From NCBI GenBank assembly GCA_039714435.1, contig JBDLJJ010000006.1:1-49147 (forward strand): a stretch of DNA of 49,147 nt. Reading direction: 5' to 3'. The DNA comes from JAZDDE01 sp039714435. Its GTDB lineage: Bacteria; Gemmatimonadota; Gemmatimonadetes; Palauibacterales; Palauibacteraceae. The position numbers and the translations under genes were made by a program. Positions 1 through 7,127 of this stretch are shown here, one piece after another. How positions within the stretch are numbered: position 1 is the stretch's first letter; each line of letters opens with the position of its first letter. The notes under the pieces were generated by a model. It worked only from the letters and a program-made list of their open reading frames with translations, did not search any database and was not told where the DNA came from.

Positions 1-365
1 AGATACTTCTTGATGGCTTCGCGCAGGGGCTTGAAAGCCTCGTGTAGCGGGCACGGAGTGTCGTCTGCACAAGGATCCAGCCCCACCGCACAGCGATCCA
101 GGTCGGCGAGACCGTCGAGGATCTCGCGGATTCGGAGCAGTTTTATCTCGGTAGGTGACTGCGCTAGCGCGTAGCCGCCGGTCGGGCCGCGAACGGATCG
201 CAGAAGTTCCGCCTTCACTAGACTCTGAAGAATCTTGCCGAGAAAAGGAGCCGGAATATCCTCCGTCTCCGCGATCTCCGCCAGCGGGATGAGCGGCCGT
301 TCCGCCTGCCGCTCCAGGTAGCTAAGCGCCCGAATCGCGTACTCACAGCTGCTCGAATATAGCAT
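1..365 (-). CDS. Rrf2-family transcriptional regulator (3' end cut by window edge)
   Basis: Reading the minus strand from an ATG at 365 gives about 121 codons without a stop before the window ends. The product starts MLYSSSCEYAIRALSYL, the usual Rrf2 opening, followed by a winged helix-turn-helix (roughly residues 1-65) with the recognition segment around VRGPTGGYALA. Downstream, residues near 95-110 carry three cysteines in the pattern C-x6-C-x5-C followed by PLHEAF, which matches the Fe-S ligand loop of IscR/NsrR/RsrR-type members. It therefore probably senses iron-sulfur status, NO or redox state. It is divergent from the radical SAM gene at 506 and may control it. The C-terminal end lies outside the window, so the effector helix is not visible. 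Confidence 0.85.
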   Translation of the reverse strand, partial: MLYSSSCEYAIRALSYLERQAERPLIPLAEIAETEDIPAPFLGKILQSLVKAELLRSVRGPTGGYALAQSPTEIKLLRIREILDGLADLDRCAVGLDPCADDTPCPLHEAFKPLREAIKKY

Positions 366-505
366 TCCCGGAATGTAAGGTCCGAATCGATGCGCGGCAC
401 GAAGCGTACTGAACCTGCAGCTTTCCCATTCTCGAGTGCCCACATATCTTGGCTCACTTATATAACAGAGATGTAGACCGGAATATCTGGTTCAAGGAGA
501 CATCG
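366..505. promoter_or_regulatory. Divergent control region between Rrf2 regulator and radical SAM gene
   Basis: This 140-base spacer must hold the promoters for both flanking genes. It contains the most AT-rich patch nearby (456-466, CTTATATAAC), which could serve as a -10 region, and AAGGAGA at 494-500 is a clear ribosome binding site for the gene at 506. Rrf2 proteins usually bind such spacers to regulate themselves and the neighbour. I could not identify a convincing dyad operator by eye. Confidence 0.35.
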
Positions 506-1774
506 ATGACGGCCGAGCTGGATCACCGAGAGCTGTACCGGCTTCCCTGGAGTCTTACTGACAATTCCATCTCGTGGCTCGAACCGACTGCCGCGTGCAA
601 CCTGTACTGTCTCGGATGCTACCGGTCCAATGACCCCAAGGGGCACAAGCCACTGGCCGAAATCGCGCGAGACCTGGACGTGTTCACTCGGCTCAGAATC
701 TCGGACGGGGTCTCGGTAGCCGGTGGTGATCCGCTCACCCATCCGCAGGTGCCCGATATCATCGCACTGGTCGCGGAGCGAGGCTTCAAGCCCATCCTCA
801 ACACGAACGGCCTGGCTCTTACTCCTGAGCTGCTGACCGAACTGAAGGCGGCCGGGCTAATGGGCCTGACCATCCACATTGACAGCAAGCAGCGACGCCC
901 GCACTGGCGAGACAAGACGGAAACGGAGCTCAACGAGTTGAGGCTCCATTACGCGAGAATGATTGACGAAATCGGAGATCTCGCGTGTTCGTTCAACGCT
1001 ACCGTGTACGAAGACACGTTGGACTCCGTCCCGGACATTGTGGAATGGGGCCAGAAACACATCGACATAGTGAATACCCTGGTGTTCATCACCTACCGGG
1101 CCGGGATCGTGGGGGGGCATGTCGACTACTATGCTGGCGACCAGAAAGTCGACTTCTCGCCTGTGCCGTACGCGTACGGGGGAGACGAGGCGGGCAAGGT
1201 CGATATCCTCTCGACCGATGTCGTCGGCGTGATCCGGCGCCGCTATCCCCAGTTCCAGCCGTGCGCCTACCTGAACGGAACGGAAAAGCCGGAATCGCTA
1301 AAATGGCTGCTTACGACCCGCATCGGGACGAAGCGGAAGATCTACGGATACGCCGGCCCGCGGTTCATGGAGTTGATGCAGGCCGGGCATCACTTCGTCC
1401 GTGGCCGCTACCTGGCGTACGCACGCCCCAAGAGCCTGCGGCGAGGCCGGGCCGCTCTCTTCTTTCTCTCGCCGCTGGACAGAGGAGTCGGCAGGGCGGC
1501 ATCGAACTTCGCCCGTGCCGCGGTGAGAAATCCGTTGCGGGCGCTCGGCCGAGTCCACCTGCAGTCAGTCATGATCATTCAGCCGGCCGATCTTCTCGAG
1601 GACGGCCGCCTGAGCATGTGTGACGGGTGCCCGGACATGACAGTCTGGAAGGACGAGCTGGCCTGGTCTTGCCGTCTCGATGAGCAGATGCGCTTCGGCG
1701 CCAACATCCGGACCGTGCTCAAGACGAACGGCCACTCCGATGCGCGAAACGAGGTAGCCGTACCTCAAGCATGA
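506..1774 (+). CDS. Radical SAM protein of unknown substrate with C-terminal cysteine cluster
   Basis: The 422-residue product has the radical SAM signature C31-x3-C35-x2-C38 (CNLYCLGC) binding the [4Fe-4S] cluster that cleaves S-adenosylmethionine, followed by the glycine-rich SVAGGDPLTHP segment typical of the SAM-binding barrel. Near the C-terminus C372, C375 and C389 form C-x2-C-x13-C, which could hold an auxiliary cluster as in SPASM/twitch proteins. The ATG at 506 is chosen because AAGGAGA lies five bases upstream; the reading frame stays open to 449 but that extension has no such site. No substrate peptide or partner biosynthetic gene is adjacent. The divergent Rrf2 regulator suggests control by Fe-S or redox state. 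The product is not a recognised named enzyme to me. Confidence 0.85.
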   Translation: MTAELDHRELYRLPWSLTDNSISWLEPTAACNLYCLGCYRSNDPKGHKPLAEIARDLDVFTRLRISDGVSVAGGDPLTHPQVPDIIALVAERGFKPILNTNGLALTPELLTELKAAGLMGLTIHIDSKQRRPHWRDKTETELNELRLHYARMIDEIGDLACSFNATVYEDTLDSVPDIVEWGQKHIDIVNTLVFITYRAGIVGGHVDYYAGDQKVDFSPVPYAYGGDEAGKVDILSTDVVGVIRRRYPQFQPCAYLNGTEKPESLKWLLTTRIGTKRKIYGYAGPRFMELMQAGHHFVRGRYLAYARPKSLRRGRAALFFLSPLDRGVGRAASNFARAAVRNPLRALGRVHLQSVMIIQPADLLEDGRLSMCDGCPDMTVWKDELAWSCRLDEQMRFGANIRTVLKTNGHSDARNEVAVPQA

Positions 1775-1890
1775 TGGTAGGACGTCGAGTCTTCCGGTTC
1801 TCTGCTGTACGCGGGAACTAGTTACTGCCTCAAGGATATTGTCCGCAGGCTGACGCTGTAGGGGAATCATCGGGCAACCGGGAGCTTGGA

Positions 1891-3084
1891 TTGACCAACG
1901 CTGCTGCTTTGGATCGGGCGATCGAGGACGCGTCGCCATCGATGATCAGACTGGCCGAGGAGCTTATCGCGATCCCGACTGAAAACCCGCCCGGGAAGGC
2001 GTACGCTGAATGCGTTGAGCTCCTCCACCAACGACTGACAGGACTTGGACTCGAGGTCGACCTTGTTGACTTGGGTCAGGCCAAGACCGCCGTCGTCGGC
2101 GGGTTCGGGACCGGCCTGACTCTCCACTTTCACGGCCATTACGATGTGGTTCCCGCCAGCAGCGCCAACCAATTCGACCCCGTCGTTCACGATGGACGGC
2201 TGGTCGGCCGAGGCAGCGCCGACATGAAGGGCGCCGTCGCATCGATGGCTTTCGCGGTGGCTGCCCTCTCCGCCTTCGAGATTCCGGGACGAGTAGAGCT
2301 GGTAGTCGTCCCGGATGAGGAGACAGGTGGGTCGGCGGGCGCTCAACGACTCCTGGAATTTGGCCGCCTGGGCAGGAACGGAGTCGCTGCGATCCTGGGC
2401 GAACCAACGTCCGGGGCCATTTGGAACGCCCATCGCGGTGCCATAACGTTAAGGATCAAAGTCACCGGCCAGCCGGCTCACGTCGGGCTCCACTACCAGG
2501 GTTTGAATGCGTTCGAGTGTGCGATCCCTATCATCAATCGGCTCTGGGAATTGAAGCGGGAGGTGGAGCAGCGGCGCACTTCCTTCCGCACTGAGCGAGC
2601 GGAGGAAAGCTCGTCTATTCTGATGATGGGAGGCGAAGTCGCCGGGGGTCATCAATTCAACGTCGTCCCGGCCAGCTTTTCGTTTACCGTCGAGCGCCGC
2701 TTCAACCCCGAGGAGAACCTGGAGGAAGAACGGGACCGGCTGCGGCGAACCATCCGGGATGCGACCCCTCCGTTAGCGAATGTGGAGGTAGTCACTATAC
2801 AGGGAGGGAATGCGAGCGGTGTGTCTGAGGACGCCGATCTCGTGAAGTGTCTCCGAAGGGCTGTCGAGGAGGTTGACGGGAAAACAACGAGCTGCGCTTT
2901 GTGCCCCGGCCTCCTCGAGTCGCGGTTTTATGAGGAAGCCGGGGTCCCGGCCGTGGCCTATGGTCCTGGTGAGTTGGAGGTCTCTCATGGTCCGAATGAA
3001 AGTGTCGAAATCGGGCGCCTCATCGCGTGTAGCAAGATATACGCTCGGTTCGCACTCCGGCTTCTGAGTGCGTACAGGTCCTAG
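1891..3084 (+). CDS. M20-family metallopeptidase (ArgE/DapE/ACY1-like)
   Basis: The 397-residue protein has the full di-zinc deacylase/peptidase set: HGHYD (H83, D85), GRGSADMKGA (bridging D111), PDEETGG (E143 base and E144 ligand), a GEPTSG segment and a C-terminal ligand His in VSHGPNE. The lid/dimerisation domain lies between, near AHRGAITL...GQPAHVG. Family members hydrolyse N-acyl amino acids or dipeptides (acetylornithine, succinyl-diaminopimelate and others). Nothing in the neighbourhood fixes the substrate, since no other arginine or lysine genes are adjacent. The start is TTG with GGGAG a few bases upstream; the ATG at 1942 is an alternative that would remove part of the first helix. 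It is expressed alone, 116 bases after the radical SAM gene. Confidence 0.85.
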   Translation: MTNAAALDRAIEDASPSMIRLAEELIAIPTENPPGKAYAECVELLHQRLTGLGLEVDLVDLGQAKTAVVGGFGTGLTLHFHGHYDVVPASSANQFDPVVHDGRLVGRGSADMKGAVASMAFAVAALSAFEIPGRVELVVVPDEETGGSAGAQRLLEFGRLGRNGVAAILGEPTSGAIWNAHRGAITLRIKVTGQPAHVGLHYQGLNAFECAIPIINRLWELKREVEQRRTSFRTERAEESSSILMMGGEVAGGHQFNVVPASFSFTVERRFNPEENLEEERDRLRRTIRDATPPLANVEVVTIQGGNASGVSEDADLVKCLRRAVEEVDGKTTSCALCPGLLESRFYEEAGVPAVAYGPGELEVSHGPNESVEIGRLIACSKIYARFALRLLSAYRS

Positions 3085-3202
3085 TTCAGCGTTTGTGTGC
3101 GGGATCAGGTATGCTGGGCGCTCACGGTATTCTCCTTGCATCCAACGCTGACCGGTAGAACTGTCCAGCGAGACGGGTCCGATTCTTCGAGGGAGGTGAG
3201 CT

Positions 3203-3889
3203 TTGGCTAGAGCATACTCCAGAGCGGCTTTTTTGACTCTGAGCGCAGGGTTCTGCCTGCTTGCTCCCACTTCGGCCGCCGCCCAGGGCGCGGGCCCGAG
3301 CTTCGGTATTCAGGCGGGCGGAGGTGTGGCAGATCAGCGCGGTAGTGACGCGTTTTTCGTGTGGGATGTGGCCAGCCCGCAGGGTGCGGTGTTCCTAAAC
3401 CTTCCGCTCGGTCCCTCCAGCGGCCTGGGCCTCCAGGTGGAAGCCATGTTCCTGGGAAAGGGCGGGCGTGAGAACACGGACCGCCGGTTTTCTCCCTCGG
3501 GGGACCCGGGGACGAAGCAGCGCCAGACGTTCTTTCAGCTGCCGGTTCTGCTGCGATTCGAGTTCGGCAGCGCCTCGGTTCGGCCCGTCGTCTTCGGCGG
3601 TTTCGCACCGGCTTTCAGCCTCAACTGCAGGGTCGAGACTTTCTCCGGCACCTCCTCGGTCAAGGAGGATTGCTCGGACTCGGTCGTGAGCTTCGTCCAG
3701 CGCACCACGCAGTTCGATGCGGTGGGTGGTGTGGGGCTCAATATCGACGCAGGCCGGGGTGTTTTCGTACTGGATTTCCGGGCAGATGTTCAGCTCGGAT
3801 CGACGGATGATTCCGGGGCCGACCGCGACGTGGCCAACCGCGATCTGGCCGCTCTGATCGGCTACAGGTTTCCGCTCGGCGGGCGCTAG
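3203..3889 (+). CDS. Secreted outer-membrane beta-barrel protein
   Basis: The 228-residue product begins with a basic segment, a hydrophobic core (FLTLSAGFCLLAPTSA) and an AAAQ cleavage site, i.e. a Sec signal peptide of about 28 residues. The mature part alternates hydrophobic and polar residues with glycine and aromatic residues at strand ends and finishes in a strand (ALIGYRFPLGGR) like those that dock barrels on BamA. Two cysteines in the central part could make a disulfide in an external loop. The start is TTG, supported by GGGAGGTGA at 3191-3199. It resembles the general porin-like barrel family (PF13568/OmpA-barrel type) rather than any named porin. It is convergent with the phosphoesterase gene at 3926. 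Confidence 0.75.
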   Translation: MARAYSRAAFLTLSAGFCLLAPTSAAAQGAGPSFGIQAGGGVADQRGSDAFFVWDVASPQGAVFLNLPLGPSSGLGLQVEAMFLGKGGRENTDRRFSPSGDPGTKQRQTFFQLPVLLRFEFGSASVRPVVFGGFAPAFSLNCRVETFSGTSSVKEDCSDSVVSFVQRTTQFDAVGGVGLNIDAGRGVFVLDFRADVQLGSTDDSGADRDVANRDLAALIGYRFPLGGR

Positions 3890-3925
3890 CCGGGGTATGT
3901 AGGGCTGCAGGAGTGGCCCCGGGCC

Positions 3926-5107
3926 TTATTCCGCCAGCCAGCGCGTGAAGCGGAGCGCGGCTTCGGGAGCACACGCCGCGCCAGATTTACGGCAGGCACG
4001 GGTACCGTCCGTGTACACGCTGAGCAGCGCACGCCCGTCTCGCCACACCGAAATGCGCATGTAGCCCAGCTCCCCGTGCTGCTCGCCCGCCGCGAAAAGA
4101 GCAGAGCCTTTTCCGACTGGTGTCAGCTTGCTGCCCGCGCCGCTGACAAGCACGGTGCCGACCGAATACGGACTGCCTTCGAACACCTGGAGACCGTGCT
4201 CGTGTCCGGCGGCGTAGGCCAGCGGCTGGCGTCCCGACTGCCTGAAAATCCGGGCCAATCCCTCCCGGAGTTCTCTGTTCGATCCATTGATCAGATTCTG
4301 CCGCGAAGCGATCAGATTGCGAACGATGGGATAGAGGAACGGTATGGGCAGGTAGAGCGGCTTCCAAAGGTTGGTGGCGGGAAAGAGGACGTCTCTAATC
4401 CCGTAGTAGCCTCCGTGTCGCCCGTAAGTCTCCAGCGGATGGTGCCCCACCAGGATGACGTGGCCTGGGCCGGCCGACTGCAAGGTTGCGCCGAGACTGT
4501 CGAGCACCCCCTGCCGTGAAGCGTTCGGGCACGATGGGTTGGGTTCCTCAGGTGCATCCCGGAGCCACCACTCCGTATCCAGGAAAATGAGCTGCAGGGA
4601 GGCCGCCAGCTCCACCGAAACAGGACCCGGACAGGCGTCCGCAGGGAGCATACGGGCCCGGAGACCGGGCGACGACAGCACCTGCAGCAGGTCGGCCTGC
4701 CGCTGGATCGCCGCGGTCCCGCCGGACTGATCCCAGTCATGATTTCCGGGAATGAAAACGGCCTGTGCCGGGGTGCCTTGGACGACAGCTGCCTGCGCCG
4801 CCAGCCGAGCAACATCTTCAGATCTGCCCTCGGCCCCCTCCGGCCGAACGCCGTGTTCGTACACGTTATCGCCGAGGAAAACGACCATGGCCGCCGAAGT
4901 CGCCGCCTGGCCCTGGACGTCCTCGCGTAGCTGCCGGAGCAGGAGCATGCTGTCGGTCGCGAGACCCGCATCACCGATTAGGTACAGCACCGCGTCTGGT
5001 GGCGCGGCCGGAACCGCTGGCTGGCTCACGAGCGGAAGGCGCGCCGGAGTGCAGGCCGCGCTCAAGACTCCCAGCAACGTTAGAATTGGCGCCGCGCTGC
5101 GGATCAC
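3926..5107 (-). CDS. Lipoprotein calcineurin-like metallophosphoesterase
   Basis: The 393-residue protein carries a lipoprotein signal (LSAAC, lipidated Cys19) and then the metallophosphatase motifs in order: GDAG (D46), FLGDNVY (D80, N81), GNHDW (N122, H123), GHHPLE and GHEHG. The layout is that of purple acid phosphatase/UDP-sugar hydrolase-type enzymes with two metals, acting on phosphoesters in the periplasm or at the outer membrane. The GTG start at 5107 overlaps the stop of the histidine phosphatase gene by four bases (GTGA), so the two are co-translated. Extracellular phosphate scavenging or turnover of an envelope phosphoester are both possible; the substrate cannot be told from sequence. 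Confidence 0.85.
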   Translation of the reverse strand: MIRSAAPILTLLGVLSAACTPARLPLVSQPAVPAAPPDAVLYLIGDAGLATDSMLLLRQLREDVQGQAATSAAMVVFLGDNVYEHGVRPEGAEGRSEDVARLAAQAAVVQGTPAQAVFIPGNHDWDQSGGTAAIQRQADLLQVLSSPGLRARMLPADACPGPVSVELAASLQLIFLDTEWWLRDAPEEPNPSCPNASRQGVLDSLGATLQSAGPGHVILVGHHPLETYGRHGGYYGIRDVLFPATNLWKPLYLPIPFLYPIVRNLIASRQNLINGSNRELREGLARIFRQSGRQPLAYAAGHEHGLQVFEGSPYSVGTVLVSGAGSKLTPVGKGSALFAAGEQHGELGYMRISVWRDGRALLSVYTDGTRACRKSGAACAPEAALRFTRWLAE

Positions 5108-5643
5108 TCTTTCTCCAGATCTCGGGGGCGGATGAACTCTGCGATGTCACCTGATTCGCCGTCTCCCGCCGAGTACCAATCGGGCCAATGAACGCGAATC
5201 ACGGTCAGCGCTCCCGTAGGATACTTTTGCCAGATACGGGTGCGGGCTGGATGGGACGAGGTTTCGGTCAGCACGAGGGCGAGGGCCTGCATGGTCGGAT
5301 TGTGGCCTACGATCAGGACGTGGCGAACCTCGGGCGCGATGCCGCGCACGGTATCGAGTACCGTGCGCGGCGCCGCCAGATACAGATCCTTCTCCACCTG
5401 CACCGGGACCGCTTCCGGAAACATCTCAGACACCAGATCCCAGGTCATGCGGGCCCGGGCAGCGGACGAACAGAGAACAAGATCCGGGATGAGATTTCTA
5501 TTCAGCATGGCATCGCCCATCAGGGCTGCAGCCCGCTTTCCCCGCTCATTCAGGGGTCGGTCATGGTCCGGGAGACCGCGCTCCCGCCAGCTCGATTTGG
5601 CGTGGCGGAGCAGAGAAACAGTTCGGTACCGGTCTGAGTGCAT
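5104..5643 (-). CDS. SixA-type histidine phosphatase
   Basis: The 179-residue protein starts with LLRHAKSSW, the RHG phosphohistidine motif (R13, H14), followed by DHDRPLNERG characteristic of SixA-like members, and has the second catalytic histidine in VGHNPTM (H114). E. coli SixA removes phosphate from phosphohistidine in phosphorelay or PTS(Ntr) proteins; other relatives act on small phosphoesters. It has no signal peptide and is therefore cytosolic, unlike its co-translated lipoprotein partner. The ATG at 5643 is the first gene of this minus-strand pair; the 182 bases upstream are shared with the divergent cspA gene. Confidence 0.85.
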   Translation of the reverse strand: MHSDRYRTVSLLRHAKSSWRERGLPDHDRPLNERGKRAAALMGDAMLNRNLIPDLVLCSSAARARMTWDLVSEMFPEAVPVQVEKDLYLAAPRTVLDTVRGIAPEVRHVLIVGHNPTMQALALVLTETSSHPARTRIWQKYPTGALTVIRVHWPDWYSAGDGESGDIAEFIRPRDLEKE

Positions 5644-5701
5644 GAAGAAAAATCTATGTCGTTAGCGGCTTCGCCGGCAATGAAGGAAAGGCCGGATTCG
5701 C

Positions 5702-5730
5702 TTGACAATCGGCGCTATCCCCATTTTCTT
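5702..5730 (+). promoter_or_regulatory. Probable cspA promoter
   Basis: TTGACA at 5702-5707 is a perfect -35 hexamer. Seventeen bases later stands TTTCTT followed by G, a poor match to TATAAT but sharing the TT-G tail of the TAnnTTTG form discussed for gap, secG and sppA. It would give a leader of roughly 90 bases in front of cspA. Confidence 0.4.
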
Positions 5731-5770
5731 GTTGCCAGCGGATTCCGGGCCTAAGCGTCGGGACTCCGAT

Positions 5771-5794
5771 CCTTCCAGCCCATGTCCTGGAAGG
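5771..5794 (+). promoter_or_regulatory. Leader hairpin upstream of cspA
   Basis: CCTTCCAG (5771-5778) and CTGGAAGG (5787-5794) form a perfect 8-base-pair stem around the 8-base loop CCCATGTC, ending 31 bases before the cspA start. No run of T follows, so it is not a terminator. Leaders of cold-shock genes commonly fold to control stability or translation with temperature; this is a candidate for that role by position only. Confidence 0.5.
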
Positions 5795-5825
5795 CTTCTG
5801 TGGATCTCAGCGGGGAGTAGGTTCG

Positions 5826-6035
5826 ATGTCGCGACTGACGGGAACCGTGAAATGGTTCAACAATGACAAAGGTTTCGGGTTCGTTTCGTACGAAGGCGGT
5901 GCTGACGCGTTCGTGCACTTCTCTGAAATTCAGGGCGACGGATTTCGCTCTCTGGATGAAGGCGACGCGGTTGAGTTCGACCTCATTGAGGAAGGCCGAG
6001 GTCCGAAGGCCAAGAACGTCATGAAGATCGACTGA
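5826..6035 (+). CDS. cspA: Cold-shock protein, CspA family
   Basis: This 69-residue single cold-shock domain has GTVKWFN at the start, the RNP1 motif KGFGFV and the RNP2-like motif AFVHF, which bind single-stranded RNA and DNA, and ends at the standard length (KNVMKID). It acts as an RNA chaperone in the cytosol. GGGGAGTAGG just upstream is the ribosome binding site for the ATG at 5826. It is a single-gene unit: its own promoter and leader hairpin lie upstream and a strong intrinsic terminator follows 24 bases after the stop. Confidence 0.95.
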   Translation: MSRLTGTVKWFNNDKGFGFVSYEGGADAFVHFSEIQGDGFRSLDEGDAVEFDLIEEGRGPKAKNVMKID

Positions 6036-6058
6036 GATCTGCGGACCAGCGCAGCAGC

Positions 6059-6092
6059 AAAAGGGCGCCCACAGCGGGGCGCCCTTTTTTTT
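6059..6092 (+). terminator. Rho-independent terminator of cspA
   Basis: AAGGGCGCCC (6061-6070) pairs perfectly with GGGCGCCCTT (6077-6086), extendable by A/T pairs to 12 base pairs, and is followed by a run of eight T (6085-6092). The loop is the six bases ACAGCG. It lies directly after cspA. The upstream A run pairs with the T run, so it may also work weakly on the other strand for the barrel gene at 6132. Confidence 0.93.
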
Positions 6093-6131
6093 GTGCCGGC
6101 CTCAGCCATGCGGACTGGGGCTGTGCTGCCG

Positions 6132-6734
6132 TTAGTTGGTAGCGATCGAGAACCCGGCCCGGAATCCGATGAGACTTCCGGTGGACTCCGTGTCCGGTAT
6201 AGACAAGCCACCCAGCTCGAACGCACCCAGGTCGAGGTACGAGAAATTGGCCGAGAGATCGACCGAGACCTTCGAACCGACCGGAATGCCCAGGCCGACT
6301 ACGCCCGCCCCCTCGAAGCCCGTCGCACCTGACTCTGCGGAAACGCCACCCGATGAGACTTCCACGGTGACATCTGACAGACCAGCCCGTCCCTCCACAT
6401 AGGGAGTCACCGACGACTGACCCGGAAACTCGTATCGGATCACTCCGAGGAAGCCGATTATTTCGAACGACGTATCGAGCAGCCCGGTTCCGGTCGGGTC
6501 GTCGACGTTGTGGGTACTGCGCCGCCCGGCAACGCCGAGTCCAAACCCGGACGGGAAGTTGTAGATGACACCGACTTCACCGCCGAACCCGGCGTCGGCC
6601 CCGTCAAAGTCATCTCCGCCCAAAACGTAGACACCGCCGTTGGCATCAATTTGAATGCCCTGCGCGGCAACTGGCGCCGCGGAAATTGCCACCGCAACCA
6701 GCGCTGCCAGCAGTACACAGAATGTCTTCTTCAT
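6132..6734 (-). CDS. Secreted outer-membrane beta-barrel protein (OmpA/OmpX-type barrel)
   Basis: The 200-residue product begins MKKTFCVLLAALVAVA and has a cleavage site at PVAAQG, a clear Sec signal peptide. The mature chain is glycine-rich with alternating strands (FGLGVAGRRS, VTPYVEGRAGLS) and ends in a terminal strand with an aromatic residue (FRAGFSIATN). No peptidoglycan-binding OmpA tail is present. The frame stays open upstream to 7025 but the start at 6734 is set by the signal peptide and by GGGAGG a few bases before it. It is convergent with cspA. Its size matches small eight-stranded barrels; the function is unknown. Confidence 0.8.
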   Translation of the reverse strand: MKKTFCVLLAALVAVAISAAPVAAQGIQIDANGGVYVLGGDDFDGADAGFGGEVGVIYNFPSGFGLGVAGRRSTHNVDDPTGTGLLDTSFEIIGFLGVIRYEFPGQSSVTPYVEGRAGLSDVTVEVSSGGVSAESGATGFEGAGVVGLGIPVGSKVSVDLSANFSYLDLGAFELGGLSIPDTESTGSLIGFRAGFSIATN

Positions 6735-7127
6735 ACCCAACCTCCCACCTATTTTGATGTCTAAGCCCCCGTTTATTGGCTCACCATACACCTGCAGGGA
6801 GCCAGCGGACCGTCTAGCAAAACCTGTGCCTGTGCCCGTGTTTGGCGAAGGACCCGGGTGACCTGCGCATTGTCGGGCCTGGACGCCTTTTTTCCCGAAA
6901 TGGATGTGCTGTGCTGACAAGTGGTTGTAACATGTGGCTGCGTAGGCATTAACGGTGCTTGTGGCTTCGTAAAGTCGGAATAGGCGCACGACTTGCCCCC
7001 TAGTGTGCGCAAAGCCAATTTGCACAGCTTACTCTTAGCGCACATGGCGTTCGGAGCCGGACGCATGTGAAATCGTTGCCGGTGTTCCCGGTTTTACGCC
7101 CAGGCGAGCTATAGCAGCACACTGGGA
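6735..7127. promoter_or_regulatory. Divergent intergenic region with a hairpin
   Basis: This 393-base gap separates the barrel gene (minus) from the JAMM protein gene (plus). I see no tRNA, no conserved ORF and no strong -35/-10 pair. It contains a hairpin at 6984-7010 (GCGCAC plus ACT pairing with AGT plus GTGCGC, one bulged G, 8-base loop TGCCCCCT), and the arm GCGCAC recurs at 7038-7043. It may be an operator or an RNA leader for the gene at 7128, but nothing proves it. Confidence 0.35.

Noticed and set aside
449..505. N-terminal extension of the radical SAM protein from TTG 449
   Set aside because: The ATG at 506 has AAGGAGA at ideal distance and starts the conserved part; the extension overlaps the likely promoter region.
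3890..3925. GGCCCCGGGCC as a bidirectional terminator between the barrel and phosphoesterase genes
   Set aside because: The palindrome leaves no room for a loop and has no T run.
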